Shown: positions 47,754 through 56,793, counted from the stretch's first letter. The stretch: DNA of 64,000 bases from Vibrio superstes (GCF_003569005.1 NZ_BCUR01000004.1:484718-548717); one strand, 5' to 3'. Notes: generated by a model not told the origin, from the sequence alone. Numbers and translations are program-made.

Positions 47754-49421
47754 TTATTTAGTCACACGCTTGTACTTGATGCGATGTGGTTCAGCTGCTT
47801 CAGGACCAAGAGTCTTCTTCAGCCATTCCATGTATTCGTTGTAGTTACCTTCGTAGAAGTTAACCTGACCCTCATCACGGTAGTCGATGATGTGAGTTGC
47901 GATACGGTCAAGGAACCAACGGTCATGCGAGATAACCATTGCACAACCAGGAAACTCAAGTAGAGCCTCTTCTAGTGCACGCAAGGTTTCAACATCAAGG
48001 TCATTGGTTGGCTCATCGAGAAGCAATACGTTGCCGCCCGTTTTAAGAAGCTTAGCAAGGTGAACACGGTTGCGTTCACCACCAGAAAGCTCGCCGATGA
48101 TTTTTTGCTGATCTGAGCCTTTGAAGTTAAAGCGCGAGCAGTAAGCACGTGCTGGAATTTCAAAGTTGTTGATCTTGATGATGTCAGCACCCTCAGAGAT
48201 CTCTTGGAAGACTGTCTTCTTGTTATCCATGCTGTCACGGAACTGATCAACAGAGGCCAGCTTGACGGTATCACCCATTTCAACACTGCCTGAATCAGGC
48301 TGTTCTGTGCCGCTAAGCATCTTGAATAGAGTAGATTTACCTGCACCGTTGGCACCAATAATACCGACGATAGCACCCTTAGGCATGCTAAATGACAAGT
48401 CATCGATTAGGACACGGCCATCAAAAGATTTGGTTAGGTTCTTAACCTCGATAACCTTATCACCTAGACGCTCACCTGGTGGGATGAACAATTCATTGGT
48501 TTCGTTACGCTTCTGACGATCACCGCTTTGCAGTTCTTCAAAGCGAGCCATACGAGCCTTAGACTTAGATTGACGGCCTTTAGGGTTTTGACGAACCCAC
48601 TCAAGCTCTTTCTCGATAGTCTTTTGACGAGCGCTCTCTTGAGATGATTCTTGTTGTAGACGTGCATCTTTTTGCTCAAGCCAAGAGGTGTAGTTACCTT
48701 GCCATGGAATACCTTCACCACGGTCAAGTTCTAGAATCCAGCCAGCAGCGTTATCTAGGAAGTAACGGTCGTGGGTAATTGCCACAACGGTGCCTGTATA
48801 GTCAACAAGGAAGCGTTCTAGCCATGCAACAGACTCTGCGTCCAAGTGGTTGGTTGGTTCATCAAGAAGCAACATATCAGGCTTCTCAAGAAGCAGACGA
48901 CAGATAGCAACGCGGCGACGCTCACCACCCGATAGGTGTTCAATCTTTGCATCCCACTCAGGTAGGCGAAGTGCATCAGCAGCACGTTCAAGAGAGTTCT
49001 CAAGGTTGTGTCCGTCTTTGGCTTGGATAAGCGCTTCTAGGTCACCTTGCTCTTTAGCGAGAGCATCAAAATCAGCATCAGGTTCAGCGTAAGCCGCGTA
49101 GACCTCGTCTAGGCGCTTCATTGCACCCGCTACGTCTGATACTGCTTCTTCAACGATTTCACGAACAGTCTTGGATTCATCCAGCTTTGGTTCCTGTGGA
49201 AGGTAACCAACGTTCAGTCCTGGTTGAGGACGTGCTTCACCATCAATGTCTGTATCGATACCCGCCATGATGCGAAGAAGTGTCGATTTACCAGCACCGT
49301 TTAGACCTAGAACACCAATCTTGGCGCCAGGGAAGAAACTGAGTGAGATGTCTTTTAGGATTTGACGTTTTGGTGGCACAATTTTGCTCACCCGAGACAT
49401 GGTATAGACGTATTCAGCCAT
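47754..49421 (-). CDS. ettA: Energy-dependent translational throttle protein EttA (ABC-F)
   Basis: 555-aa soluble ABC-F ATPase that gates ribosome entry into elongation according to ATP/ADP ratio. Two ABC domains: Walker A GLNGAGKSTLLRIMAG and GANGAGKSTLFKMLSG; signatures LSGGERRRVAICRLLLEKP and LSGGERNRVHLAKLLKTG; Walker B LLLDEPTNHLDAESVAWLE and LLLDEPTNDLDVETL. The P-site linker with ARQKTIEKELEWVRQNPKGRQ lies between them. Length equals E. coli EttA (555 aa). Divergent from slt as in E. coli. Confidence 0.97.
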   Translation of the reverse strand: MAEYVYTMSRVSKIVPPKRQILKDISLSFFPGAKIGVLGLNGAGKSTLLRIMAGIDTDIDGEARPQPGLNVGYLPQEPKLDESKTVREIVEEAVSDVAGAMKRLDEVYAAYAEPDADFDALAKEQGDLEALIQAKDGHNLENSLERAADALRLPEWDAKIEHLSGGERRRVAICRLLLEKPDMLLLDEPTNHLDAESVAWLERFLVDYTGTVVAITHDRYFLDNAAGWILELDRGEGIPWQGNYTSWLEQKDARLQQESSQESARQKTIEKELEWVRQNPKGRQSKSKARMARFEELQSGDRQKRNETNELFIPPGERLGDKVIEVKNLTKSFDGRVLIDDLSFSMPKGAIVGIIGANGAGKSTLFKMLSGTEQPDSGSVEMGDTVKLASVDQFRDSMDNKKTVFQEISEGADIIKINNFEIPARAYCSRFNFKGSDQQKIIGELSGGERNRVHLAKLLKTGGNVLLLDEPTNDLDVETLRALEEALLEFPGCAMVISHDRWFLDRIATHIIDYRDEGQVNFYEGNYNEYMEWLKKTLGPEAAEPHRIKYKRVTK

Positions 49422-49619
49422 TACCTAGAGATCCTGTGTTAAATGGAGATAAAGCGTTATTTTATACCATGCGAGCGCTTTTTGTTACTGCGTAAGACGC
49501 AAAATCCTACCTCCTTGAATTCATAAATAGTTATTTACATGTTTCTTACAAATGTCACCAATTGTTGCGTATTATGAAAGAAGGCAATTGAACCATTATC
49601 ATCACCGTAAGAGAGAAAT

Positions 49620-51542
49620 ATGTCTGCATTCATCAAATGGTTAGGAGTAGGGGTAGGGATGGTTTCCCTATCTGTCTCAGCATTAACACTGCAACAACAG
49701 CGAGATATTTATGAGGAAGCTCAATCTCTAATCACTGAAAACAAGTTAGCCGAATATCAACCTCTTAGAAAACAAATAGATAGTTATGCACTGACGCCTT
49801 ATCTGGATTATCGCGTGTATATGGCTGATATCGCGACGCGTACTCCTGATGAAGTCGAGCAGTACATTAAAGACCACTATCAATACCCTTTTTCTCAGTC
49901 GGTGAGAGGGGCTTATCTTGACGCTTTAGTTGAAGCGGAAGATTGGCACGGTTTTTATCGCTTTCAAGCCAATAAACCGCGAATGCAAAGCTATCAATGC
50001 AGCTATTACTTTGCTCAGTATCAAGTAGGTAAAACCGTTGATGCATTCAAGGGTGCGTCAGAGTTGTGGCTGACGGGCTCGAGTGTCGCCCCTGAGTGTG
50101 ATGAATTATTTGAAGCTTGGAGTGACGCAGGGTTGCGCAAGGATGAACTGATCTTGCAACGTATTGAGCTGGCATTTGCACGTCGGAATGGTCGATTATT
50201 GAATTACCTAAAAGATCTACCCAAGTCGGAAGCCGCAAGAGAAAACGCGGTCGCCATCTATAACCTCTACAAAAATAAATCGAAGATAGAAAAGTTTGCC
50301 ACTTCTCAGCCTCAGAATGAGATAAATAAGAACGTCTCGTTGGCCGCGTTAAAACGCATTACGTATCAAGAAGCGAATCCAGAGCTTGCCATACAGGTAT
50401 TAGACAATGTGGCGAAGGCTCAGCAATTTTCCGATAAAGAGTACCAGGATACGGCGGATTACATCGCTTATAGCTTGATCAACACGGAAGACGAAGACCT
50501 TGCTAAATGGCGAGATAAAGCGCTTTTGAGCAGCACTAACCCCAAATGGCTGGAGCGAAGAGCGCGCTTAGCCATTCAACATCAGGATTGGGAAGGTCTC
50601 GATGTGTGGATCAGCAAGTTGCCAAGCAAAGAGAAAAACTCCAAGCGCTGGAAGTATTGGCAAGCTCGTACGGATATCGCTTTAGGTGATGTTGAGCAGG
50701 GCAAGGCTCAAATGCAGAGTCTACTCGGTAGCAGAAACTTCTACAGCATTGCTGCTGCAGACTACCTAGGTAAGCCGATTAAATACAGCACCTCTGTGTT
50801 GACTGAGCAGAAGGCATCGGTCAAGCCATTCTCATCATCACTGTCGCGAATAAAAGAACTGATTGCCGTTGATAAGATCACTGCTGCAAAGCGTGAGTGG
50901 CGCTGGTTATTGGCCCGCGCCAATGCCGAACAGAAAAAAGCATTGGCTCAATATGCGGCGTCGATGCGTTGGAATCACCTAACGGTCATTGCCACTATCG
51001 ATGCCAAGATGTGGGATCACATTAGTTTGCGTTTTCCTATTGCGCATCAATGGTGGTTTAACTTTTATGCTGAGAAATACGACCTTGATCCGGTGACCCT
51101 GATGGCTCTGGCAAGACAAGAAAGTGCGTTAGATATTGATGCCCAATCACCTGTTGGCGCGCGCGGACTCATGCAGATTATGCCAAAAACAGCCTCATAC
51201 ACGGCCAAGAAATACGATATCGACTACGCCGGTGAAGAAGAGCTTTTTGAGGTGAACAAGAATATAGAAATAGGTAGTCAATACCTTGCGGGATTACTTG
51301 GTGACTATCAGGGCAATCGCATACTGGCGTTTGGTGCTTATAACGCAGGGCCACATCGGGTTAAGCTATGGAGAGCGCGCACTGGTGGTAAAGTAGATGC
51401 CTACTCGTATATAGAAGCGATTCCATTTAAAGAAACACGTGGCTACATCCAAAATATCCTGATGTTTGAGGTCTATTACCGCGACATTTTAAACGAGCAA
51501 GGGTCATTTTTATCTGACTTAGAGTCTGAAATGAAGTATTAA
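49620..51542 (+). CDS. slt: Soluble lytic murein transglycosylase Slt
   Basis: 640-aa periplasmic transglycosylase cleaving MurNAc-GlcNAc bonds with 1,6-anhydro formation. Signal peptide (IKWLGVGVGMVSLSVSA), a long alpha-superhelical U/L ring (about 25-460), and a C-terminal goose-lysozyme-like catalytic domain. Catalytic Glu is in ALARQESALDIDAQSPVGARG; also LMQIMPKTA and GAYNAGPHRV. Length as in E. coli (645 aa). Its product feeds the NagZ-AnmK-MurQ recycling route found elsewhere in the window. 33 bp upstream of trpR. Confidence 0.96.
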   Translation: MSAFIKWLGVGVGMVSLSVSALTLQQQRDIYEEAQSLITENKLAEYQPLRKQIDSYALTPYLDYRVYMADIATRTPDEVEQYIKDHYQYPFSQSVRGAYLDALVEAEDWHGFYRFQANKPRMQSYQCSYYFAQYQVGKTVDAFKGASELWLTGSSVAPECDELFEAWSDAGLRKDELILQRIELAFARRNGRLLNYLKDLPKSEAARENAVAIYNLYKNKSKIEKFATSQPQNEINKNVSLAALKRITYQEANPELAIQVLDNVAKAQQFSDKEYQDTADYIAYSLINTEDEDLAKWRDKALLSSTNPKWLERRARLAIQHQDWEGLDVWISKLPSKEKNSKRWKYWQARTDIALGDVEQGKAQMQSLLGSRNFYSIAAADYLGKPIKYSTSVLTEQKASVKPFSSSLSRIKELIAVDKITAAKREWRWLLARANAEQKKALAQYAASMRWNHLTVIATIDAKMWDHISLRFPIAHQWWFNFYAEKYDLDPVTLMALARQESALDIDAQSPVGARGLMQIMPKTASYTAKKYDIDYAGEEELFEVNKNIEIGSQYLAGLLGDYQGNRILAFGAYNAGPHRVKLWRARTGGKVDAYSYIEAIPFKETRGYIQNILMFEVYYRDILNEQGSFLSDLESEMKY

Positions 51543-51574
51543 TAGGGGAGTTTCAATTAGTCAGTCAACATACT

Positions 51575-51871
51575 ATGAATTCAGTTGAGCAAGAGTGGCA
51601 AAAGCTGCTTTTCACCATTGCCAAGGCCACAGAAGAAGGAGAGCATCAGACGCTACTGTCGATTATGCTCACTCCTGACGAAAAAGAGGCCTTGGTCACT
51701 CGCGCTAAAATTTTGCATAAATTGCTTAATGAGAAATGCTCACAGCGCCAGATCAGCCAAGAACTTGGTGTAGGTATTGCGACGGTAACGCGTGGCTCTA
51801 ATGAGTTAAAAAGGCGTTCAGAAGAGGAGCAGCAACTGGTTTCTCGCCTGCTTAAACCCTTTATAGAATAA
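51575..51871 (+). CDS. trpR: Trp operon repressor TrpR
   Basis: 98-aa all-helical dimeric repressor binding trp and related operators with L-tryptophan. Family core: LTPDEKEALVTRAKILHKLL, then the helix-turn-helix QRQISQELGVGIATVTRGSNELK. Only ATG available is at 51575. The obvious Shine-Dalgarno GGGGAG (51545-51550) lies 24 nt upstream, much too far, and the in-frame codon at ideal spacing is TTA. Possible overlap of translation with slt read-out. Follows slt as in E. coli. Confidence 0.92.
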   Translation: MNSVEQEWQKLLFTIAKATEEGEHQTLLSIMLTPDEKEALVTRAKILHKLLNEKCSQRQISQELGVGIATVTRGSNELKRRSEEEQQLVSRLLKPFIE

Positions 51872-51927
51872 AGCCTCAGCACTAATTAAAGATACTGAGG
51901 CTTTAGTGTTGTTTGTGATCAAGACGC

Positions 51928-52443
51928 TTAAAAGGCGTCTTGATTAACAAATGGAATCAGAGCCAAGATCAAAGCTTGGTGATACACACTGCTTCGGCTC
52001 AATCGGTTATTAGTTAAGATACCAATCGCGCCGCCTTTTTGTTTTATATTGTTTGTGTCATAGACTTCATCCATAGCATCGCCGAGTTCTTTGCCTTGCC
52101 CTATTAAGCTCAGTACCTTGGGAGGCAGCATCAAACTAGACGAGCGTGATTCTCCATGCTGATCTTTTGATTCGATGACCATCCACGCGAACGTGGCATT
52201 GCCTTCAATACCCGCCTCAAGACCCACATAATAATCCGCACTCTGGATGACCTGTTTTGCATTTGAAACTCGATTTTGAGCGCCTAATTTTGTCTCTTCG
52301 TTAGAGAGAGGTTGATCACTCACTCCGCTATCAACGCTTACACCATCAAAACTGAAGGCTTGCTCAGGAAATACCTCACCAAAAGCACTTTCCACCGCTT
52401 TTATTTTGGCAGGGTTCAGAGAGGCGACAATGACTGTTTGCAT
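51928..52443 (-). CDS. yjjX: Inosine/xanthosine triphosphatase (YjjX family)
   Basis: 171-aa non-canonical NTP phosphatase that hydrolyses ITP/XTP and protects RNA and DNA from deaminated purines. N-terminal IVASLNPAKIKAVESAF, SDQPLSNEETKLGAQNRV, YVGLEAGIEG, and GGAIGILTNNRLSRSSVY identify the family. An inverted repeat GACGC/GCGTC overlaps its stop codon. Twelve bp downstream of pheA on the same strand, so probably cotranscribed with it. Confidence 0.94.
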   Translation of the reverse strand: MQTVIVASLNPAKIKAVESAFGEVFPEQAFSFDGVSVDSGVSDQPLSNEETKLGAQNRVSNAKQVIQSADYYVGLEAGIEGNATFAWMVIESKDQHGESRSSSLMLPPKVLSLIGQGKELGDAMDEVYDTNNIKQKGGAIGILTNNRLSRSSVYHQALILALIPFVNQDAF

Positions 52444-52455
52444 TTCAATGCTCTC

Positions 52456-53634
52456 CTAAGGAACCTTAATCTGAGTAGGCTTGATATTCTCACTTGGATA
52501 ACAGCCCAACACTTTTAGGAAACGAGTGATTTTCACTAGTTCGTTGATGGCCATTTGGGTAGCTTGTGAGTCTAAGTGCGCCTCAAGGTCCATATAGAAC
52601 ATTTCTTCCCAAGGGTTACCCATTATTGGGCGAGATTCTAGCTTGGTAATGTTGATGCTGTGGCGCTGTAATACCAATAGTGTTTCAACAAGCGAACCAG
52701 CTTCTTGAGAGGTGGACATAATCAGGGTTGTTTTTGCTGGGATCTGATCCGAAACGCTAACAGACTTGCGAGCGACAACAATAAAGCGGGTATGGTTTTC
52801 TGTTTGGTTGGCGATATTTTCTTGGACGTTTTGCAGGCCATACAGCTTGCCACTTAATGCGTTACCAATAGCGGCTGCATCAGGGCGATTAAGTTCTTTC
52901 ACCTTCAGCATAGCATCCGCTGTACTTGCACAGGTCTCCAGTTTAACGCCCTTTAAGCGTCCCAAGAAGTCACTGCATTGCTGGTGAGGCTGTGGATGAG
53001 AGTAAAGGGTCTTAATCTCTTCTAATCGCACGTCTATTGTGGATAGTAAGCAGTGCTCAATAGGCTGTGATAGTTCTCCAACGATATACAGGGTAGTGTG
53101 CTGAAGAAGGTCGTATACCTCGTTGATAGAGCCAGAGCTGGTATTCTCTATTGGCAATACGCCGTAGTCGGCATGTCCGGACTCAACCGTTTTGGTGACC
53201 TCTTTAAAGGAATCACAGTTGAGTTCTATAAGGTCGGTATTACGACGGCTGAAGTAATCGCGACTTGCTAAGTGTGAATATGATCCTTTAGCCCCCAAGA
53301 AAGCGACTCTTGCTAGTGGTTTACGTTGCAGAGCAGGGTTCACTAGGTTTTGCAGGTAGGATTGCTGTAGCAATACAGAATCTTCAATGATGGTGTGAAA
53401 CACCTTAGTAATGTATTCCGCATCCAATTGGTACTTGTCTTTACCATTGTTAATCAGCTTTACAAGGAGCTGCTGCTCTCTATTGGCATCGCGAACAGGC
53501 TTCGATGTTTCCACTTTGCTTTTCGCAACTTCTAGGCTCAAGCTACGACGTTCTGACAGCAAGCTCAGTAGCTTGTCATCTAGAACATTGAGTCGATTGC
53601 GAATTTCATCGAGAGAAAGTGGTGTTTCAGCCAT
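52456..53634 (-). CDS. pheA: Bifunctional chorismate mutase / prephenate dehydratase
   Basis: 392-aa P-protein of phenylalanine synthesis. N-terminal chorismate mutase (LDEIRNRLNVLDDKLLSLLSERR), prephenate dehydratase (VAFLGAKGSYSHLASRDYF, VLPIENTSSGSINEVYDLL, ENHTRFIVVAR), and an ACT regulatory domain with the phenylalanine-binding ESRPI motif (TKLESRPIMGNPWEEMFYMDLE). AAAGGAATTAGGA precedes ATG 53634. The candidate promoter is TTGACC-N18-TATTGT (53708 to 53679, minus strand). I looked for a pheL-type leader and found no Phe-rich ORF or second terminator, unlike E. coli. Confidence 0.97.
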   Translation of the reverse strand: MAETPLSLDEIRNRLNVLDDKLLSLLSERRSLSLEVAKSKVETSKPVRDANREQQLLVKLINNGKDKYQLDAEYITKVFHTIIEDSVLLQQSYLQNLVNPALQRKPLARVAFLGAKGSYSHLASRDYFSRRNTDLIELNCDSFKEVTKTVESGHADYGVLPIENTSSGSINEVYDLLQHTTLYIVGELSQPIEHCLLSTIDVRLEEIKTLYSHPQPHQQCSDFLGRLKGVKLETCASTADAMLKVKELNRPDAAAIGNALSGKLYGLQNVQENIANQTENHTRFIVVARKSVSVSDQIPAKTTLIMSTSQEAGSLVETLLVLQRHSINITKLESRPIMGNPWEEMFYMDLEAHLDSQATQMAINELVKITRFLKVLGCYPSENIKPTQIKVP

Positions 53635-53709
53635 TCCTAATTCCTTTATATGGGGGTTGCGAAAGTGATATACGATTCACAATAAGCTAAGGCGGGAATT
53701 AGGGTCAAG

Positions 53710-53738
53710 GAAAAACAGCGCCATTGAGGCGCTGTTTG
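53710..53738 (-). terminator. raiA terminator
   Basis: 9-bp stem AACAGCGCC (53714-53722) / GGCGCTGTT (53728-53736), followed by TTTTTCC on the minus strand. Confidence 0.88.
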
Positions 53739-53762
53739 TGTAAGTTAAGTTCCAGTGATCTG

Positions 53763-54119
53763 TTAGTAGACTTCTTCTTCTTCAATGACAGGCTCTTCTG
53801 GTTCAGCAGGAACCTCGGCATGACTAGCTCGTCGTGCTTCTGGTTTGTGACGAAGTTTGTTCAGTTGTCTCTCTAATTTTTGTTCTACTTCGTTAATGGC
53901 TGTGTATAGGTCCGCGTGAACAGCTGAGGCAACCAGTTGGCCTTTTGGTACGCTAAGTACGGCTTCAAATTTCTTATTTTTGTTTGGCTCTTCTTGGAAG
54001 CTAGCGTTGCAACCAATAATGTCGACTTGCCATTTTTCTAGTTTCTTAAACTTTTCTTCAATGTGAGCGCGAATCGCAGAGGTGATTTCGATGTTTTTGC
54101 CAGTGATATTCATTTTCAT
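53763..54119 (-). CDS. raiA: Ribosome-associated inhibitor RaiA (short HPF/YfiA)
   Basis: 118-aa cold-shock and stationary-phase factor that binds the 30S decoding region and inactivates 70S ribosomes. Matches YfiA: MNITGKNIEITSAIRAHIEEKFKKLEKWQ, HADLYTAINEVEQKLERQLNKL, KPEARRASHAE, and an acidic tail EEPVIEEEEVY. The acidic tail favours RaiA over HPF. A strong CRP site lies 70-85 bp upstream; raiA is CRP-dependent in E. coli. Upstream of pheA, as in E. coli. Confidence 0.95.
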   Translation of the reverse strand: MKMNITGKNIEITSAIRAHIEEKFKKLEKWQVDIIGCNASFQEEPNKNKKFEAVLSVPKGQLVASAVHADLYTAINEVEQKLERQLNKLRHKPEARRASHAEVPAEPEEPVIEEEEVY

Positions 54120-54161
54120 ATATGTCGCTTCCTCTGTGTAAACCCCTTATGGGATGGATTC

Positions 54162-54204
54162 AGATTACGACTCTGACGAAATAATTTTTGTGATATAGAT
54201 CACG
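54162..54204 (-). promoter_or_regulatory. raiA promoter with CRP site
   Basis: TGTGATATAGATCACG (54189-54204) matches TGTGA-N6-TCACA with one core mismatch and an extended TGATATAGATCA symmetry. TAATCT (54162-54167, minus strand) is a -10 candidate. This places the CRP centre near -41.5, a class II activator position. Confidence 0.75.
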
Positions 54205-54308
54205 TTAATGTGTGGTTGTTTAATAGCGGGTAATGTTTGTGATTATTTGCATAGCTTTGCAAGAAAACCCTTGCGGTCATCACTTTTTGATGTCAAATTT
54301 GAATGGAT

Positions 54309-54343
54309 AGAGGCACTAAGAATCAATGATTTTTAGTGCCTCT
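54309..54343. repeat. Near-perfect hairpin downstream of mltF
   Basis: AGAGGCACTAA (54309-54319) and TTAGTGCCTCT (54333-54343) form an 11-bp stem around a small inner repeat. It lies 44 bp beyond the mltF stop with no U-run on either strand. Probably a 3'-end stabiliser or factor-assisted terminator. Confidence 0.5.
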
Positions 54344-54386
54344 GTTCGTTCTATAGCTGCTTGATTTATAACGCAAGTGGACGGAA

Positions 54387-55838
54387 TTAATCATCAACGT
54401 CAAAGATTAACTGCACCGCTTCGATCTCTTCAATTAATTCACTGTTATGTTCGTTTCGCTGATCTTGGATCTCACCTAGCTGTTTATAGATGGTGTAGTA
54501 GCGATTGATGTTGGCAACATACTGTACAGGCTCACGGCCAATGTTGCGTCGGGCCACAATCTCAACATTGTTAAACCATACGTTATGGTCAAAGCCTTGC
54601 TTCTTTGCCAATGCTCGCATTCTGCGTATCTTAGCTGGGCCTGCATTGTAGGAAGCTAGGCTAAAGTATACTTTATCGTTGGCCTCGATGTCTGGGTCGC
54701 TGAAGTATCGGTCGTGAATAAAGCGAAGGTATTTTGTGCCAGCGTGAATGTTGTTTTCAACGGGCTTGATGTTGGGAATGTTGATGTAAGGGTCTTTCGC
54801 CGTAGCGGGTAATACCTGCATTATCCCAACGGCTCCTCGATGGGAGACCTTGCTGTTGTCTAAACCTGATTCTTGGAAAGCCTGAGCCGATAACATCACC
54901 CAATCAATCTCGTACTCCTGTCCATAGCGCTCAAATAACTTAGACAAGTTCGCTAGTCTTTCCATTTTTTTAGGATTCAATGCACGAGTCAACCAGCGGG
55001 TGTCTTGTAGGTACTTACCGTAGATGACATTACCTAGTAAGGTTCCCCCCTTGGCGGTCTTCAAGTAGCTATTAATGACCTTTTTAAATTCAGGGCTGTC
55101 ATGGCGCAGAGCCCATGCAATCTGTCCGTCAGTACGCAATTGCAATTGCTCGTGTACTTGAACGTTTTCCATGACGTTCACCCATAATTGCGCTTTGTGG
55201 CTATCAATGATGGTGGCTGGAATCAGTCCTTGATTGACCATTTCGATCAGTTCAATGTCTTGAAGGTTTTCTTGAATAAAGTTGACTCTAACCGGTGTGA
55301 ATCCGTTGCTGGATAGCTTTCGGTTGAGAACTTGGATGCTTTCAAAGTAGCTAGAGCTGGCGCGTATCCACACTTCCATGCCGCTGGCCTGCTCGAAGGA
55401 GGTAATTTCTTCAACCTTGTCACTGGTTAGAAAGAGTTCACTCACCCCTATTAAGATAGGGGTGCTGAAGTCGATGATCTTTTCTCGGCGTTCTGTAATG
55501 GTAAGGTTTGCTACCGCAATATCACCATAACCCTCATTCAAAGCGTCAAACAGTTCGTCTCTGGCGACGGGAATGATTTTAACCCTCATAAAAGGGTGCG
55601 CCTTCTTGAGGTTCATTTCGAAGTGATGAAGCTGTTCGGCGATAATGCCTTTTGGTCTACCGCCCTCGACATAATAAAAACCAAGATCAGCGGATACTAG
55701 TGCGCGTACAACACCTTTCTCTTTAAGGGTTTTATAGTCACCAGTATAGGTATTGTTAAGTAAAGGAGACAGCTCCAATGCTTGTGTAGAAAAGGATATT
55801 AACGATGAGGCAAGTAGCCAAATTATAAGATTTTTCAT
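54387..55838 (-). CDS. mltF: Membrane-bound lytic transglycosylase F-like protein
   Basis: 483-aa envelope protein with a signal peptide (MKNLIIWLLASSLISFSTQA). Next comes an ABC-type solute-binding domain (about 40-265: GVVRALVSADLGFYYVEGG, GDIAVANLTITERREKIIDFS). The C-terminal SLT domain has its catalytic Glu in AQAFQESGLDNSKVSHRGAVGIMQVLPATA and ASYNAGPAKIRRM. This architecture is MltF. No lipobox. It lacks the genomic context of E. coli mltF and lies between bamD and raiA; other MltF-like paralogues in the genome are possible. Its promoter region carries a large palindrome. Confidence 0.88.
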   Translation of the reverse strand: MKNLIIWLLASSLISFSTQALELSPLLNNTYTGDYKTLKEKGVVRALVSADLGFYYVEGGRPKGIIAEQLHHFEMNLKKAHPFMRVKIIPVARDELFDALNEGYGDIAVANLTITERREKIIDFSTPILIGVSELFLTSDKVEEITSFEQASGMEVWIRASSSYFESIQVLNRKLSSNGFTPVRVNFIQENLQDIELIEMVNQGLIPATIIDSHKAQLWVNVMENVQVHEQLQLRTDGQIAWALRHDSPEFKKVINSYLKTAKGGTLLGNVIYGKYLQDTRWLTRALNPKKMERLANLSKLFERYGQEYEIDWVMLSAQAFQESGLDNSKVSHRGAVGIMQVLPATAKDPYINIPNIKPVENNIHAGTKYLRFIHDRYFSDPDIEANDKVYFSLASYNAGPAKIRRMRALAKKQGFDHNVWFNNVEIVARRNIGREPVQYVANINRYYTIYKQLGEIQDQRNEHNSELIEEIEAVQLIFDVDD

Positions 55839-55840
55839 AC

Positions 55841-55911
55841 AACATTCCGTGTTGGGTTATGAAAAAGTGACGCATGCGCCACAACGGAATGTTAAAAATT
55901 TAACATTCCGT
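55841..55911. repeat. Perfect palindrome and third half-site upstream of mltF
   Basis: ACGGAATGTTAAA (55884-55896) and TTTAACATTCCGT (55899-55911) are perfect inverted repeats two bases apart. A third copy, AACATTCCGT, occurs at 55841-55850, three bases from the mltF start codon. Between them GTGACG-CATG-CGCCAC (55867-55882) followed on the minus strand by TTTTTC could act as bamD terminator. Confidence 0.6.
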
Positions 55912-55927
55912 CTCTAGAATTTAACAC

Positions 55928-56653
55928 TTAAAGGGGATTTAGCTCAATCAGTTTTTCAGTTCGAGCTACAGCATCGTCTAAATTAAGCTCTTTATAAGCA
56001 ATAAGTTGCAAGCGTAGAGACTTTCTAGCCGCTTCTGTATCAGGATAGCTGCGCTGAATCTCTTGGCTGCGATTGATAGCAGCGATCCATGCTTCACGAC
56101 GGATATAAAAATCTGCTGTCGCATAATCATAGTTTGCTAGACGGTTCTTTAGAAAGACTAAGCGTTGCTCTGAATCTTCAGCGTATGGGCTATTTGGATA
56201 ACGTTGTAGCAGGCGCTTGAAATCATTAAATGCCAGTTTAACAGGCTCTGGATCTCGATCTGAACGGTCGATGTTAAACACATCGTGAAGGAAGTTCCTG
56301 TCCTGCGCCATATGAGAAAGACCACGCATATACAGAATCCAATCTGATTTTTCGTGCGTTGGGTTTAAGCGAGTAAAGCGCTCAATGGTCGCCAAAGCGA
56401 GTGGCAGCTCATCGTTCTTATAGTAGGCATACACAAGATCTAGCTGAACTTGCTCTGAATACGGACCGAATGGGTAACGAGAATCCAAAGCTTCCAGTTT
56501 TTCTACAGCAGAAGACCAATTACCTGCTCGTAAAGAGATTTGAGCCTCAGTATACAATTCTGCAGGTGGGATATCAGGTACGATTTCATCGCTACTGCTG
56601 CATCCAAAAAGCAACAAAGCAGACAGAAGACCGATTATAGTTTGATGTTTCAT
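55928..56653 (-). CDS. bamD: Outer membrane protein assembly factor BamD
   Basis: 241-aa essential lipoprotein of the BAM complex (YfiO/ComL). Signal with lipobox LLLFGC (Cys about 18) after MKHQTIIGLLSA. TPR-like helices: YTEAQISLRAGNWSSAVEKLEALDSRYPFGPYSEQVQLDL, IERFTRLNPTHE, FKRLLQRYPNSPYAEDS and WIAAINRSQEI. Start taken at ATG 56653 as typical for Vibrio BamD. ATG 56671 and TTG 56677 are in frame, and AGGA lies 10 nt before the TTG, so a longer form is possible. Divergent from rluD, as in E. coli. Confidence 0.94.
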   Translation of the reverse strand: MKHQTIIGLLSALLLFGCSSSDEIVPDIPPAELYTEAQISLRAGNWSSAVEKLEALDSRYPFGPYSEQVQLDLVYAYYKNDELPLALATIERFTRLNPTHEKSDWILYMRGLSHMAQDRNFLHDVFNIDRSDRDPEPVKLAFNDFKRLLQRYPNSPYAEDSEQRLVFLKNRLANYDYATADFYIRREAWIAAINRSQEIQRSYPDTEAARKSLRLQLIAYKELNLDDAVARTEKLIELNPL

Positions 56654-56763
56654 GTTAAAACGAGAAGCCATGCTCAATTAATTTATTTCCTTGGTTGCCG
56701 TTACAATCGACGAGTAAGCAGATACAATAACGGATAGAACGCTTATTTTTTCATATAAACAAG

Positions 56764-56793
56764 CATTAGTCCCACAGTTTTTTAAAAAGTTCG
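56764..56793 (-). promoter_or_regulatory. Possible sigma-E promoter of bamD
   Basis: CGAACTTTTT on the minus strand (56793-56784) resembles the sigma-E -35 (GGAACTT), with a partial -10 ACTAAT/CTAATG 16-17 bp further. bamD is sigma-E dependent in E. coli. The -10 match is imperfect. Confidence 0.35.

Noticed and set aside
53635..53762. pheL leader and attenuator upstream of pheA
   Set aside because: No Phe-rich short ORF exists; the only hairpin with a U-run fits the raiA terminator and lies upstream of the pheA promoter candidate.
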